From NCBI RefSeq assembly GCF_023278565.1, contig NC_064679.1:1-64000 (forward strand): DNA of 64,000 nt. Reading direction: 5' to 3'. A program made the position numbers and the translations under genes. The stretch is from Colletotrichum lupini (Eukaryota > Ascomycota > Sordariomycetes > Glomerellales > Glomerellaceae). Below, piece after piece: positions 31,921 to 45,733 of this stretch; the stretch's first letter is position 1; each line of letters starts with the position of its first letter. The notes beneath the pieces are model-generated. The model was not told where the DNA came from, ran no database searches, and worked only from the letters and a program-made list of their open reading frames with translations.

Positions 31921-34900
31921 TTATGTTGCCTGTGGTCCGAATTTCGTAGGATATCCCGGGTCTCTCCCCGGCTTGGGGGCGGAGCAGAACGGTTTATGCG
32001 GTGTTAGTCTGGTGGTCGAACATGCGAATGAAAGGCCTTTCTGTCGAATGATCGTGGACAAGTACCTAGGACAGGAGACATCCTGTTCCTGATATGTCCT
32101 GCTGATGAGATGTGAGTAAGAGCCATGATAGGGCATCGCAGTGCGAGCGACGTTGTAGTCTTGCAACGATATCCTCCCGGAACCTGACCCGTCCACGCAG
32201 ACGTGGAAGAGTGCAGCACTGACAACCACCCCTTGGATTTTACTTTTGGATGACGATCCCCATACCGGGAATGCCATTGGCCGGAGACGATCGGCTGAGT
32301 CGGGCTTATTGTGGGATCGTCGCTTTGCTGTTCTGAGTGCCGGGCGTCGCTCTTCATGCTGGGCACCGCCGATCACTTGTTCCCATTGCCTCGTTCGGAA
32401 TCTGAGGAGGGGGAATGGGGTAGACTGATTTGGCAAAAGGCTGTAGAGGAAAAGGGAAAGGGTCCTTTCCAGGTGACAGGGGAGACGGAAACATTGTGAG
32501 AAACCGGTTGCGCTAACACTGTACGAGCCTAGAAGATGGTGCAATTTTTTGGGGACCTTGGGCTTTTGCAAAATGCCATGCTCGCATTCCTGCTTTTTAG
32601 AGCCCTCGCCAGGTGTCTTGCCGGAAGCTGATATGGGTACGTCCTTGTTGTTGACGTTTTCCCATTCGGGGAAGATGTTAGTTTCGGACGCCGAACACAA
32701 GAGAGATGCTGGTCTGTTGCCGGGGAATGCTAGGCGAAGTTGCAACACGGCAGGCTGTGCGTTGAGCAAAAAACCGGCTGCTTGGCCGCGTTTGTTGGAA
32801 TAGTCAGGAGTGGACAGATGGAGACAACTCAAAGGTTGTGCGATGGAGAAGTGGATTTGGGGATTTCGCAAGTGGAACCTTTGTGTTCATCCTACCATTG
32901 GACATTGGCAGCCCGCCAACACACGATGCTATTGCTGCGAAATTCAGACCGCCTGACGATATGCACGGGACGCAGTGATGATCCGTCCGTTCACCATGCC
33001 CGGTGTACATGAACGTTTAGGACGTGAGTATCGCACAACAATGGAGAACGGGGGGCCGACGATGATGATGATCTGCTCCTCACCAGCGGTGGCGGCTTAG
33101 CGAATAGAGATCTGCTCTTAGCTTCTGCCAACGGTGGACATCAACCGCAAGCCTGAGAGAAGCGTGTTTCTGGCGGTACAATTGCGCGAGTCCTATCCCA
33201 GACGGCCAGTACCAAGCAATGGCCTTCACTTAGCCCCCGGCTGAAATGTTGAACCATGTGAGAGAAACGTCTGAATACATCCATTCGCACGCAGGTTTGA
33301 GAGAGGATCGTCTGTTGCTCTGTTGCGGGGAATTGACGAGGGCTCCCATGCCTATATTGCCGTGCTTGCGAATGCCTCTGATACCCATAGCATATTTGCA
33401 AATACTGCGAGTCTATTGCTCTGCTTCCTCTGCCCAAGAACGTTGACGTGTAGTTGAGGTGGTGAAACGGCGCCGGTGGGCAGCATGAAAAGGAATTCGG
33501 GATCCACGGTAACACGCTTGAAGAGGTCAGAGACGTCGTGTACTGCGTAAGTGTTGGATGACGGCGACGATTGGGCAGAAGGATTGACTCGTGATTTGCC
33601 GGAGCGGTGCAGGGAGACAGGCTGCCAGTTGCTGCATGGCGAGAGGCAAAATTGAGGGAACGAAGCAGACGATCTGAGAGGCTGATGAAATGAAAGACAA
33701 GTTTCGGCCGCTGATCCGATGACATCACTCGGCCGATGCCAGGGGCTCCGGGGTACCTTGTCCGAGGCCCCTCTCGGTGTGTCAGGTTTCCTGGTGGAGG
33801 TGGTGGTGGTGGAGGAGAGTTGAGAGTTCACAGCCTGTAAGATGCAACGGTTGTGGCGCCGGGATCATTCTTGGAGGCGCAGACGGGCAGAATGCCAGAA
33901 TCCATGGAGAGCAGTCGTTCGGGTGTGTTCTCAGCCGCCAGCAACCGCGTCATAGCTAAGGCAAACTGCGTGAGGGGCACGAAGTACTCTGTACTCGCTG
34001 AGGGCAATCACCAATCTTTGTGTTTGAGGGCGAGAAAAAGAGTAAATATCCGTACACACGAGGTTCGTCGATAGTTTGGGAACAAAAATCAAAACATCCC
34101 TGAGGCCGACCTATCGTACTGTAAGGTATCAGTAGACTCTAGAGAGCAGGGAGGAGGGCTAGTGTATCAGGGAGAAAGGTGGCCCTGGAAAGAAGCGTGG
34201 AAGTGTAGCGAGAGAGAAGAAAAAGCCATCCGAGATCTCAGCCTGTCTCTCCAGGGTCCCTGCATCGGAGACACACAAAGGATATGCTTCTTTCTCGGTT
34301 TCTCGCTCAGCTATTGGGTTTTCCATTGCGGTCAGCGCATGCAAGTACAGCAAGCAAACAGGCGAGCAAGCGGCTTGCTCTCTCGGTTACCTGGCCGGTG
34401 AGCCTTTCCTTACTAGTTCTGCCTTGTGCTGCCTTCTTTGTCCCTGCCTTACGCAGTGCTCCCCGTCTCTTGTTCCCAGTCGGACCCGTGGCGCTGGCCA
34501 AACTAATGTAGTGTGCAAGCGCAACAACTAGTATACATCCTGTACAACGTCGCGCTGAATATTACCTGGGTCGGGCGGTTGTTCTAATGTAGGAACGGGG
34601 CCGAGAGGGTCCTGGGTGGGTGGGGAGTCACTGGACGACTGAGTTTTGGGGGCCTGCCCTAGTGGGAGGGAAAGATCCTGTCATCTTTTGCGGACGGCGG
34701 TCGGTATCCCGAGATGTGACAGAGTGGTAGGTATCGTGGGTTTGACCGCTGGCGGCTGCTAATGTTGGTCAATGTCTTGAAATAAGCATCGTGGATGCCC
34801 AAAGCCGCGCAGTTTCGGCTTCCGGCTCTGCGAGGCGTGGTGACGTGAGGTTCGAACTGAGCAGAGTGTCGCTGGTGAAGAAAAGAAATTCTCTCTTCGC

Positions 34901-37900
34901 CATGTCACTGTCACGACATGTCGGTCCCAGGGCGAGTCTCTCATCGTCTTGGCCGCGTGACACGAGGAACGGGAGGATCAGGATTGGGAACAAACGGTTG
35001 AGAGCGGGACGGTTGCTCCATCGCGAGAAGGAAAAAGGGACCGTAAACCCCCACCTCGATCGCGACCTGCCGCCCTCGAATGCCCCATACGACGCGTAGC
35101 GTGGTGTATCCATATATATTCCACATACCTTGTCCGGATGCGGATGTTTAGCGTGGCTACTTTTGATGCTTTTGAGTCTTGCTGAGTGAGCAGTTGAGCA
35201 GCTACGCCTCTTCGACCAGGCGGGCAGGCAGGCGGTCGTATGGGGATTGGAATCCGCTCTTGTACTGGAGACGAATTCATGATAGTAACCGCCTGTCTCC
35301 TGGCAGTATCCGTAGGTAAAGACTCAAGAGTGGTAAGACGGGGATGGGTGGAGGGCGCCAATGCCGTCAAACCGGCTGCTGTCTGCCGGGAGTGGACGGC
35401 GGAGAGGTTCGCGCGCCAGTGAGAAGCCAGGCGTTGAGCCTGGCAGACAAATCTAAATGTATGCTCGGATTGTGGATGGATGGATAGGTCTCCGTAGCCC
35501 AACTCTGAGCTCTCGAGTTCCTGTCGTGGATGGATGGTGGAGATCGGGGGTGTCAGTCTTGACCTTGGACGGTATGGCGTCACAGACGCTGATCAGTCAA
35601 TTTGGGCTCTGGCAGGGGTTCAACGGCGCAAAGTCCCAAGTATCCCTACTTGTGTTGACAGGCAGAAATGCGTACTCTGTGCAGGTTCCGTACGTACTCT
35701 GTGACTATACTGCTGCTATCCCTACCTACTCTGTACCCATCTGCCTAAGGTAGGTATTCATGGGTACTTGGTTCCACAAGACGCGGGCGGCGGGTGAAGA
35801 GACACAGCGTAGGCGCAGGCGCAGACACAAAGGGTAGGTTTCGTTTGACTTCTACGTAGTAAACAGCATTTGCTCTGCTCGCTTCCATGTAGTGTAGTGT
35901 GTTGTTTGGTTGGTTGGTTGGTTGGTTGGTTAATTAGAGATCCAGGGTCCTTGTGGGAGGTCGGGGAAGACAAATCCTGATACTTAAGCAATATCTCTGC
36001 TACCCATTTAGACAGGTGAGTACGAAGTAGCAAGTGTGAGTGTGGAAGTTCTGATAGGTATTTGCCAACGAATCGGTGAGGTATCTTGGCATGCAATTAC
36101 TTTTGCTTCTCCATTGGAGATTTCTTTTGGATCGCTCAGCAGTGGCGGTGGTGGTGGTGGTGGTGGGTGGGTAACTACTTGCACGATGTCGAGGAGAAGA
36201 GAAGCAGGAGCAAGTAGTAATGTAGGGGATCGGCGGCATTAACGGTTGCACAGCAGTGCTACGACTCAAGGAGTCAAGAGGGAGTGATGGATGCGAGGGG
36301 TGGCATTTGTGAAATTGATGATTTCGGCCAGCACCAAAGACTGTGTAGGTGGGGGCTTTCCAGTCCACGACCGTGATAAAATTATATGGGAAAAGCTGTA
36401 CGGATAGTCTCAAGCTTTAACAATCTCAGCGAGACGCATGTTAATACCTTATTGCTATGGATTGCTACATGGAGCGACGTCGGCAAGACTCCGGGCCACC
36501 TGCCTTAGTGCCTTGTCACACCCTACTAGTGTAAGAAGGTGGAATTGCAAATCGCAGGCAGGCGGCAGTCGGCAAGTACAGACCAGACTATGAGTACAAG
36601 CTACAGAATCGTCAAAAATCGTGAAAGAGGTGGCAGGACCGTAGGAGAGAAAGGCCCGGAGGGCGGGAGTACGATGAATCAGGTTGAAAGGAGAGGCCCG
36701 AGGATGAGGACGGGATGAGAGGAACGGAAGCTCGTCCGGTGTGGCACGGTGACACCCAGCAAATTGCAATTAGCGACGGGACGGGGCAGTGGATGTGGAA
36801 GTGGAAGTGGACGTGGAAGCCGGAGAGAAAGCAACGGAAGGGAGACCGTCTTTTGAGAGTACGTATCTACGTATCTAGCTACCTAGGTAGAGGATCATGT
36901 GCCTTTGGATACCTACTGTGTACGTACCGGGGTGCGGTGCTGACATGCCCGACCAACGTCACAATGTGTGGGGAAGGCCAGCATGACATGTGGGCAGAAA
37001 AGGAATGCCTCAGGTCAAGTGAACAAGTACTAAGATACGTAGAAAATAGCACCAATTTGCAAGCGCAGGGTCAGGGACACCGAATTAAAGGACCCGCCGG
37101 TGCGGTACGGGGATACTTTCCCTGGATCCAATGGAAAGACCCGAGGTACGTACATCAGGCCTTCGGTGGAAGCGGTAGCCTCCCTGTTAGGTAGGTTTTT
37201 TTTTTCCCACGACAGGTCTTTCCCTGCTTTCCCCATCTTTTGCGCGGTTCCTTGCCTCATCGTTGCCCCCCAAATGCTTCCTCCCACCTTGCATTCTAAC
37301 CGGGCACTTGGACGCTTTTAGCAACAACCTACGGATACACTACCTGCTTATGTACATAGTTACCTAGGTAAGGTACTTGGAAGTTGGGCGTTCCCCCCCC
37401 CCAGGTTGAACTTCTGAAGGTGCCCTGACGGACAAGTCCAGTGACCAGAGCTTTTCGGTACGTACCGCCCTTCCCCTCTCTGGCATCCGTCCGTCTCATC
37501 AGTCTCATCCGTCTCAGGCGCAAACAATCACAAACACGCCGTCGCCCTCTGAGGTTGTCGTCAATCTCGAATTCCAACCAGGCCGTGCCACCCCGCTGCG
37601 CACCATTACACTATTCCTGCTCGGCGTGTTTCTGCTTCCATAGGTGCATGGCTGGTTCAAGGGGTCAAGCACTATCTATCTGTTTTCGACCTGAGTCTCT
37701 ATTCAGCACATCAGACTACAAAGTCCAAGACCACGGTTGCCGCCATCTTTCCTGCTTGCATACCTTGGTAGAGAGCAGATTGCTACCGCAGCCGCAGCAT
37801 CACGAACTGGATCACGGTCAAGATCTACCCTAGCCAAAACTGCACTCAGTGGCGCCGGAGCAGTGTGGCAGCTTGCTCTCACCATCTCCGATTCGACCCT

Positions 37901-39201
37901 CCCGTAATTCCACTGGACTCGGTGGTCAATCAAACATCACACGGGAGCCGTCCATGCTGCCGCTCCCTCACCACACACCAGGAAACGTTAGTATGAACCC
38001 ATACATGCCATAGCATTCCATTCCTACATGGCTACGCACATCCCACACCGTGCTTGGATACAGGAGCACAGCATCACGGCCCCCACCTGCATCTCCCAAC
38101 TCTCAGCTTCCTAGCCACTACCTAGGTACCTAGCTGACTACATTGGCATAGTGGCATGCTCAAGTTCTTTGCAGCTTGCACCGCACCGACCAGGCGAACC
38201 AGCGAATACCCTAAAGAATACCATCCAAGACGCACGGCATGACAGAGACACCCAGCTACGCAACACCTCTCGAGTCTGGAAAAGCAAGCAAACCCAGTCC
38301 CAGTTGAGGCTCCCTCAGGAGAAAGAGTTGCAGAGGCAAAACAACCCACGACACACGCACGGCGACAAAACGGTTGCGATAACATCATCCTTCTCCACAC
38401 CGCTTCAGCCTGACCGGGCCACTCTACGCATAACAACCAGTTACAACGGACGACTGCCATTTCGACCTTTCCTGTCCCGCCCCTGTCGTTGTGTTGCGGT
38501 CCCTCTCGATGACCCCTGTCGTGTCCATCGTCACTCTCCACCACCCCCAGCAGCACTCAAGGCGCCCTCGCTCGCACACCCTCCCCGTTCTGCCTTTGCC
38601 GCAGACTCAATCCTCGACTCCTACGACATTGGGTGGGAGTCTGGCAAGGGCCCCAATCCGATCGACACCACAAAGCCTCCAAAGTCCAACCAAAAGGGCC
38701 AAAGAGGGCATCCCATTTGCAACTGGTCCTGAGTACCGCAGATCGCGACAACTTGGCCGCCTGTAAACGTCAACGCCTGAAGCAAACCCCACCCAAGCCA
38801 AGCCAGCTATTTGCGACCCTTTCACCTCTTTCTCTGCCATTCCCACAGATCGCATTCCATTGTATGTACAGCTACCACGGCCGTCGACGCAACCGCATGC
38901 TACCGAGTACATACATACATACATACATACCTGCTGTCGCTCATCACCTCCGTGCTCTCGCTCGGTCTTCCCTACCGTCGCAATCCCGTATTACTTCCAC
39001 GACATTCCCACTCTCAGTCACCTATTCTTTGGGTCTCTATTCTCTTTTCTCCCGCTTCCCAAATTCCGATTGCCATACGACCCCCACCTTAAGGAGCAGC
39101 AAAAGAGAAGTAATCGGCGCGAGAGACGATTTCTTCCAAGAACCCATACATATCCCTCCCCCAAAGACAAAGTGACAAGGAAGAGGGAAAATTGAGCGCA
39201 G

Positions 39202-39264
<63 letters not shown>

Positions 39265-39354
39265 AAAAAAAAAAAGACAAAAAAAAACATTTTTCCAAAA
39301 AAACAAAAAAACCCCCCCCCCAAAAAAAAAAAAAAAGAAAAAGGAAAAAAAAAA

Positions 39355-39402
<48 letters not shown>

Positions 39403-40025
39403 GAGGCTGCCCAAAAACCCACCCACTACCCACGAGACCTCGTCTGCCCCCCATTCATAGTCATACACTACCCGTTGCGGCCCACCGCGCCTTTTTTTCT
39501 TTCTCTTCCCCTTTGCTCGACACTCGGCTTGGTCCTTTTCATCTGCTCTTCTTCCCTCCTCCCGCCGCCGGCTCTGTCCCTGCCTACGAGACCGGTAGGA
39601 CCCTACTTGCTTCCAGAATACAACCACCAATACCCCTACATTCCATAATAATCCACGCCCCATATACACCACCACCCGCCGCCATCACCGCTACTAATAC
39701 CACCTTTGCAACCACCTGACTCTTCCGCCGCCATCCTCGACTCCTCCGCCACTGTGAGCCTGCTCCAGAGAGCCTTGACCCTGCTTTACAAGGTGGCAAG
39801 ACCCCGTTTCTCAACTCGAGCCTGGTGACGGAGTTGCATCCATTCAAAACCATATTTGCCTTTTGAGCCGCCCTCTTCGCTCTTTAGCAACCAACTTTTC
39901 CTGTCCCTTGGCAATCGTATCAATCCATACTGTCCCCTGAACGCCAGCAATTTCGCGCAGTACTCTCACCGACAATCACCACTTCACAGTACAACCTCAG
40001 CAGCCAACTCGACAACGTTGTCAAC
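31921..40025. other. Long gene-poor tract before the SCOC-like gene
   Basis: About 8 kb without a recognised gene. It holds simple repeats: (TTGG)n at 35906-35931, (GGT)n at 36147-36165, ten C at 37393-37402 and (ACAT)n at 38908-38930. TACCTAGGTA-type words lie at about 36880, 37363 and 38121, and an A/C homopolymer block at 39202-39398. A 316-codon minus frame (31921-32871) shows no domain. The last 2 kb is C/T- and CA-rich and may include the 5' leader of the gene at 40026. Confidence 0.45.
39202..39398. repeat. Poly-A / poly-C low-complexity block
   Basis: A run of 62 A (39202-39263), then A-rich sequence with isolated C and G, a run of ten C (39312-39321), and a final run of 43 A (39356-39398). 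Runs this long are unusual in a fungal genome and may be a real homopolymer that was badly resolved, or an assembly artefact. Confidence 0.9.
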
Positions 40026-40569
40026 ATGGACAACGAGCACCAAGCACAGTTCAGCGAACAATCGCATCTCCCTCCTCACATCGAGCGGTCCCAATCAAGC
40101 TCATCTTCTTCTTCTGTCGATCACGACCACGACGAGCACCACATCCACCAGCCAACTCCTATCCGACCTCGGTTGCCCAGCAGAAAGAGCAGCGGGCCGT
40201 TGGTGGTACCCCGGGACAGCTCGGCAGTGGGCCCAATAGATGCAGAATTTGGACCCGACGACGTGAGGGCTATGAGCCCACGGAGGACCAGTGAAGACAT
40301 CGAAGCACTAGGAAGGGAAGCGCGAGAAGAGCTCAAGAGGTAAACGAAACCCTCTGCCACTTCAAGACGCGCCAATCACTAATAGCACCCTTCTCTACAG
40401 ACACGCAAAGGCTTTGCAAGACTCGCTCTTGACCATCTTCAACCGCATCGAGGCCGTCAGAGAAGAACATGACAAGCTCGATAACAACAACAAGTTCCTC
40501 CAAAAATACATTGGCGACCTCATGACCACGAGTAAAATCACTGCCGCGCCAACCAAGGGCAAGAAATAA
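40026..40569 (+). CDS. SCOC-type short coiled-coil protein
   Basis: Exons 40026-40339 and 40401-40569 (intron gtaaac..ctacag) give 160 residues. The N-terminal ~100 residues are low-complexity: Ser-rich, a His/Asp patch (DHDHDEHHIHQ), and Arg/Pro/Ser with RRTSED-type phosphosite-like motifs. The C-terminal ~50 residues form one amphipathic coiled coil (KALQDSLLTIFNRIEAV, then EEHDKLDNNNKFLQKYIGDL, then MTTS). This matches the conserved core of the SCOC/UNC-69 (SCOCO) family, with its KLxxENxxLxxYIxxLM pattern. In animals this family works at the Golgi and in autophagy start-up through coiled-coil partners. The role in fungi is not established. The start is the first in-frame ATG after a stop-rich leader. 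Confidence 0.85.
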
Positions 40570-43500
40570 GGCATCTACGCACACTTTCAGATTGAAGAGG
40601 TGGACACAGATTGCATCACATCACCCCCGTTGAATCGCTCCTTACCATCGTCGACTCGCACTCGGACCGCGACAGCTTGATCACCTATGAAGGGGGACGC
40701 GCATCCTGACGCCATTCAGGAACAATCACACCAAGGAAGTGCTCTTCGAGCACCCACTACACTGCCTAATCGGACACCGCCCGCGAAGGGCATGATACCC
40801 CCTTGTGGCCGAAATGGCCTATAGCGTTATACTGAACTCGTTTATGGCTTTACGGCACGGACACGGTATTTGGAGAGGAAAAAAAAAACTTGCATCGGCT
40901 CGCAACTTGTACACTAACGAACATCATCATCATTGGGGGTTTCGACAGACCGTCAAATGACATATTGGGCATAGGACAGCATCAGGCGTTTCGGGCTTTT
41001 GGTATAGGGCTACGGCCTTGGGGATTACGTTCGCATATTGTTTATATACCTCGCCATAGGCGGGGAGAGGTATCGACCTCGAATTGACCAAAGGAATTTC
41101 TTTCATTCATCCTCATCGACCTGGCTTCCGCAATCACGACAGGGCCATCTAGTGACAGCTTCCAATCTCGACCACTTTTTGTAAGATTGACGATACCCAA
41201 TAGTTTCTAGTCACGAATGAGTCGCGGCCTGCGAAATCTGTGGTGGTTGACCTGCGCCACACGAAGATCCCTCACCAACTTCCGAACATAACGAAAGCAC
41301 GCCGACGTCATTTGCCACCGATTACCGATGTCGCCCACAACACCCACCATCGATTCGTATTACGGGACAATTTGTATGACGGGAAAAAGTTGCACACGAG
41401 GAAAATATTCTGTCGAGTAAGGCTCGATTCCAGGCATTTCTATCGACAATTTGTCAAAAACGCTCTGGGACGCATTGAAGGGGGGTGGAAGGGTGTACGA
41501 CATTTTACACGAGGCCATACAAGCGCGACGTTGTGCGATGGTCGTTACACGAAGCTCCCACCGAGCTTATGGATCGGCATAGAGCTAGTCGGAGACGGTT
41601 GTAGAGAAGGGGACCTGATAGCAGAGGATGAGCCTACGTCAGACGTCGGAGAGAGGGTGCTCGAAGAAGGCTGCAATTGGCGGTTCTAGCCGCCGCAAGA
41701 CCGAATGAGCATCGAGATGAGGTAAAGGGGGTGTTCGTATGTGTGTTGGTGGGATGATGGCAGCTGACGATATGTGAGGAATGATCGGCCTTACGAGAGC
41801 GGCGATCGGCTCCGGGACGCGGGTTCGTGGAGGAGGCTCGCGGTGTCTGCTGCTTGGAAGTATTATATTCTTGGAGTGGGGCGCAAGAACTGGACTTGGG
41901 AGGGTTTGTCAGCTCAACGAATTCTGAATGAGATTTGGGTCAGTTGGGACGATGAGCTGACGCCAAATGAGTGCACGGGAGTTGATAGGTGGTTACAGGC
42001 AAAATCAATATTAACAAAATTCAATTTGAGATAGGCTAGCACGCTGTTCATCGTCCATAAGCTGAGAAGAACCCAGTATACCTGCCTGTTCATGGCAAAT
42101 TATTAACATCAATCTCCTGCTACTTAACACATTTTCTATTGCTGCCCTTTCGACGATCAAAAGCGCTATGTAAGGTAGCTTGCGATATTCATCCAGAGGG
42201 GCCTACGTAGAAATAGCTAGGAGCATTTACAGTATCTCGCTAAGGAGGCCCGCCTGCTAGATAGCACGAGGCTAGATTGATGTTAGCATTGCGCAAACGG
42301 GATAGAAAACTTTCTATCAAGGTATTTACACGTTGAAAGATATTTGGCGTGGAGGAACGAAAGGCGTTTTAAAATCATTCTATGAACTACCTACTGGATA
42401 GTATCACTACATCCGAGTGCAGCCAATCTCCTCGTCCTGCTCTATTTTGAGATTATTTATAGGTAGTAGATATAAGGGAAATACGATCAGATTAGTAGTT
42501 AATTTATTATTGCCCCTACAAAAGCCCGCATGTTCATATTAAAGCCATCTTAGCAGTTGACAGAGTGGCCAGCTTGCCGGCCATAGCCTGTAGGATACAA
42601 AGGCCATTGGTACTACAGTTCGTCTATCGACTTTTGGCTGGTTTTCGCTACTCTGAACTTGATGTCGGAACGACCAAGTTCGATGAAAGTGATTCCTCTT
42701 TTGTGACCAGCTATTCGTAGGAACTTGATATAGATCTGCTGGAACCATTTCCGTGCCGTTGGTCTCGAGAGGATTGATTCCCATCTTGCACGGCATGCTG
42801 AACCGAACGGACTCTGTAAACGAGAGCCATTCGTCACTCAGGTAGGAATTTCAATTCGAAGTTCCTGTAAGCATTTACCTGCACGAGTTTCATTTGTTGA
42901 CTCGGATGAAATGTGATCACGGGCCTCATGCCTGTTAAATCAGGATCCGGGTCTGCGACTCTACAACGCATGACAGAATGCTCTGCAGAAATATGCTATG
43001 TCTAGTGCTGGGCGAGGCAAGTCCTTGTAAAGTTAGTCAATACGTATGCAGAACGATGCATTCTGCCGTATTTGACTGTAGTATTGTAACCTCGTAGGTA
43101 GTCGTCCATTCGCATGCAACTTGACGTATCGATATACATGTCTATGCTCATCATCCACAGTTTTGTCAATCCCTTCCTCTCACGGTCCCGAAATGAAAGT
43201 CAAAAAGCCGCAAATCAATCTGAAGTACAACGAGCTTCTTCTCTTCTATGGAGAGGCAATATATGCAAGATCTAGAAACGTTTGTAACCGTTATAAAGTC
43301 CCGAGCTTCTGGTCACTTGGAGTATTGGGCTGCATGCAACCTTGAATTCTCTAGTCTGCTTGGCTGCTTGGCAAAAGTGGACTGCATAGCGTACTTGCCG
43401 CTTTAGGAAACAACCACTTTTTCATCTTGTGGCGGCTTCTGCTATCAAACAATGATGAGTATCTAGAGAAAATGAGTGAATACCATTCTCTATGCATCTT

Positions 43501-43686
43501 TGTAGATAATGGCAACAATAGCCGACGTTAAACTAGACGGGCCCGCTAGGTGTGTCTTGTGATTAGTCATGGGTTTTGAGTAGCCGCTTAGCCGACAACC
43601 CTAGATTTGACGACAACGCGTGTCATGAAGTCATTCACGCCTTTCTTTCCTTAGCACTTTGCTTTAGAGTACAGTGCAGCGAAACA
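40570..43686. other. Intergenic region between SCOC-like and NRAMP genes
   Basis: About 3.1 kb. A 149-codon plus-strand frame at 41240-41689 is rich in Arg and His and resembles no family. 42-43.6 kb is AT-richer with only short frames. No repeats or RNA genes recognised. Confidence 0.45.
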
Positions 43687-45733
43687 ATGAATCGTCCATC
43701 TCGTACAGACGAACCCTACGAGGGGGAGGGCTACAACCAGAGCCCGAATGATCTGTCCAATGACTTGACCACCAACCAAGACCTCAACGGCATCGTCAAC
43801 GCCAGGGCCCTAGAGCCAGGGGAGGATGGCAAGGGCCTATCGCTGGCGGGGGAATCCGGGACGGGCGACGGGGATATATCGCGGTCCTATGACGATGTGG
43901 ATTGGGGCAAAGGCGGCTCCGGCCCCGCGGCTGCGGCCGCGACGACCAAGTCTAATGGACTTGGTCTACCCGAGGGAGAGGAGGTCCCCGCGACCCCTCT
44001 CCCTAACCTTCACTCACGTCAACTTCCCCCTGATGATGGAGGAGACACGCCCAAGATTCATGAGGCCTTGTACGTTCGGTTGAAGAAGGCCATTGTGAAG
44101 TTTGGCTCGTTTATCGGGCCCGGGTTCATGATTGCTGTTGCGTATAGTGAGATTCTTCCTGGCTCTCTCCTTCCGTGGATACCCGCGAAAAGTAGTGAAC
44201 TTGACTAACAGCCTTCCTCACCTTTCACAGTCGACCCCGGAAATTATTCAACAGACGTCGCTGCAGGAGCAAGCTACCGTTTCAGGTTGCTCTTTGTCGT
44301 ACTCTTGTCCAACCTCTTTGCCATCTTCCTCCAGAGCCTCTGTATCAAGCTTGGTACCGTCACGGGACTCAACCTGGCTGAAGCATGTCGGGCCTTCTTG
44401 CCGCGATGGATGAACTACGTCCTCTACGTATTCGCAGAGGTTGCCATCATCGCAACAGATATTGCCGAGGTGAGTGTGGTCGATACTTGCTATGTCTCCG
44501 TCTCCAAGGCCTCAGTTTACTAAAGTGATGCGGCTGGGCAGGTGATTGGCTTCGCGATTGGTCTGAACCTGCTTGCGCCGGCCATACCTCTCGTTGCAGG
44601 ATGCGCAATCTCCATCTTGGACGTCATGATCATTCTCATCTTTTACCGGCCCCACGGATCTATGAGAGGCCTGCGAATCTTTGAGTACTTCATCATCGGC
44701 CTGGTGCTGGCCGTGGTCGTCTGCTTCTGCATCCAGCTCTCCCTCATCAAGGATACGCCGATTGGGGAAGTCTTTCAGGGGTATCTGCCATCGCGTGCCG
44801 TTGTCGAGTCTCAAGGGTAATCCCCTCCACCTCCTTTCCTCCAGAACAGGCTTACTGACAGCACGTAGTTTATACCAAGCCTGCGGGATCCTGGGCGCAA
44901 CAGTCATGCCGCACAGCCTCTACCTCGGCTCTGGCATCGTCCAAGCCCGCCTCCGAGAATACGATACAAAACACAACCTCCTACCCCCCGAAATGGATGA
45001 AGTCGACCTCAACGGCGATAGCATTGATAAAGGCTACTACGTGCCCTCCGCCAAAGCAATCAAACACTCCCTCAAAACCTCGACCGCCGAGCTGAGCATC
45101 TCCCTCTTCACCTTCGCCCTCTTCGTCAACTCCGCCATCCTCATCGTCGCGGGCGTCTCCCTGTACGGGAATCCCGAAGCACCGGACGCCGACATCTTTA
45201 GCATCCACCAACTCCTCACGGACTCCATCTCCAAGGCGGCGGGCACCATCTTTGCTCTCGCGCTGCTTCTCTCTGGCGTCTCGGCGGGTATCGTGTGTAC
45301 CATTGCTGGGCAGATGGTCAGCGAGGGCGCACTGAACTGGAAAGTCCGTCCTTGGCTACGACGCCTGGCGACGCGGAGTATCAGCGTTACGCCGAGCATT
45401 GTTATTGCCGGCGCTGTTGGGCGAAAGGGCGTCAGCGAAGCATTGAATGCTTCGCAGGTCGTGCTTAGTGTCGTTTTGCCGTTTGTTACTGCGCCATTGA
45501 TTTACTTCACTTGCAGAGACAAGTTCATGACGGTCCGGGATGGACCGGGCGGCAGCGCCCGATTCAGGGTCGGTAGTGCAGGGACTGACGAGGAAGAGTC
45601 CACAGCAATCCCTACGGACGGTACCGTCAAGATGGCAAATTCGTGGTACACTGCTGGCTTTGCGGTCTTGGTTTGGGTTATCATGGCCGCGATGAACGTG
45701 GCTAACTTGGTTCTGCTTGGCAAGGGTGAGTAA
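43687..45733 (+). CDS. NRAMP-family divalent metal transporter
   Basis: Exons 43687-44146, 44231-44469, 44542-44816 and 44869-45733 splice in frame to 612 residues. After a ~130-residue acidic, Gly/Asn-rich cytoplasmic extension come the NRAMP hallmarks: GPGFMIAVAYIDPGNYSTD, with the DPGN metal-site loop at residues 155-158 across the first splice joint, and ATVMPHSLYLGS with MPH at 338-340. About 11 hydrophobic helices are visible, with the usual EAC-x-AF and AEVAIIATDIAEV segments. Both metal-coordinating motifs are intact, so it should be an active proton-coupled Mn2+/Fe2+ importer like yeast Smf proteins. The ATG at 43687 is the first in-frame ATG; the frame is open further up but without an ATG. 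The stop at 45731 overlaps a perfect GTGAGT donor-like site (45726), so a short alternative C terminus cannot be ruled out. Confidence 0.92.

Noticed and set aside
31921..32871. Minus-strand open frame of 316 codons
   Set aside because: No domain, signal or compositional sign of coding; it lies in a repeat-dotted tract and the opposite strand is equally open in places. Treated as a chance frame.
34845..34865. tRNA B-box-like GGTTCGAACT
   Set aside because: No matching A box, acceptor stem or anticodon arm at the right spacing. No tRNA gene could be supported anywhere in the window.
39192..39719. Lys-rich (plus) and Phe-rich (minus) long frames
   Set aside because: Created entirely by the poly-A block; homopolymer frames are not evidence of coding.
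41240..41689. Plus-strand frame of 149 codons
   Set aside because: Arg/His-rich without any recognised motif; no splice or leader support.
43576..43686. Upstream extension of the NRAMP frame
   Set aside because: It has no ATG; the first in-frame ATG is at 43687, which is used as the start.
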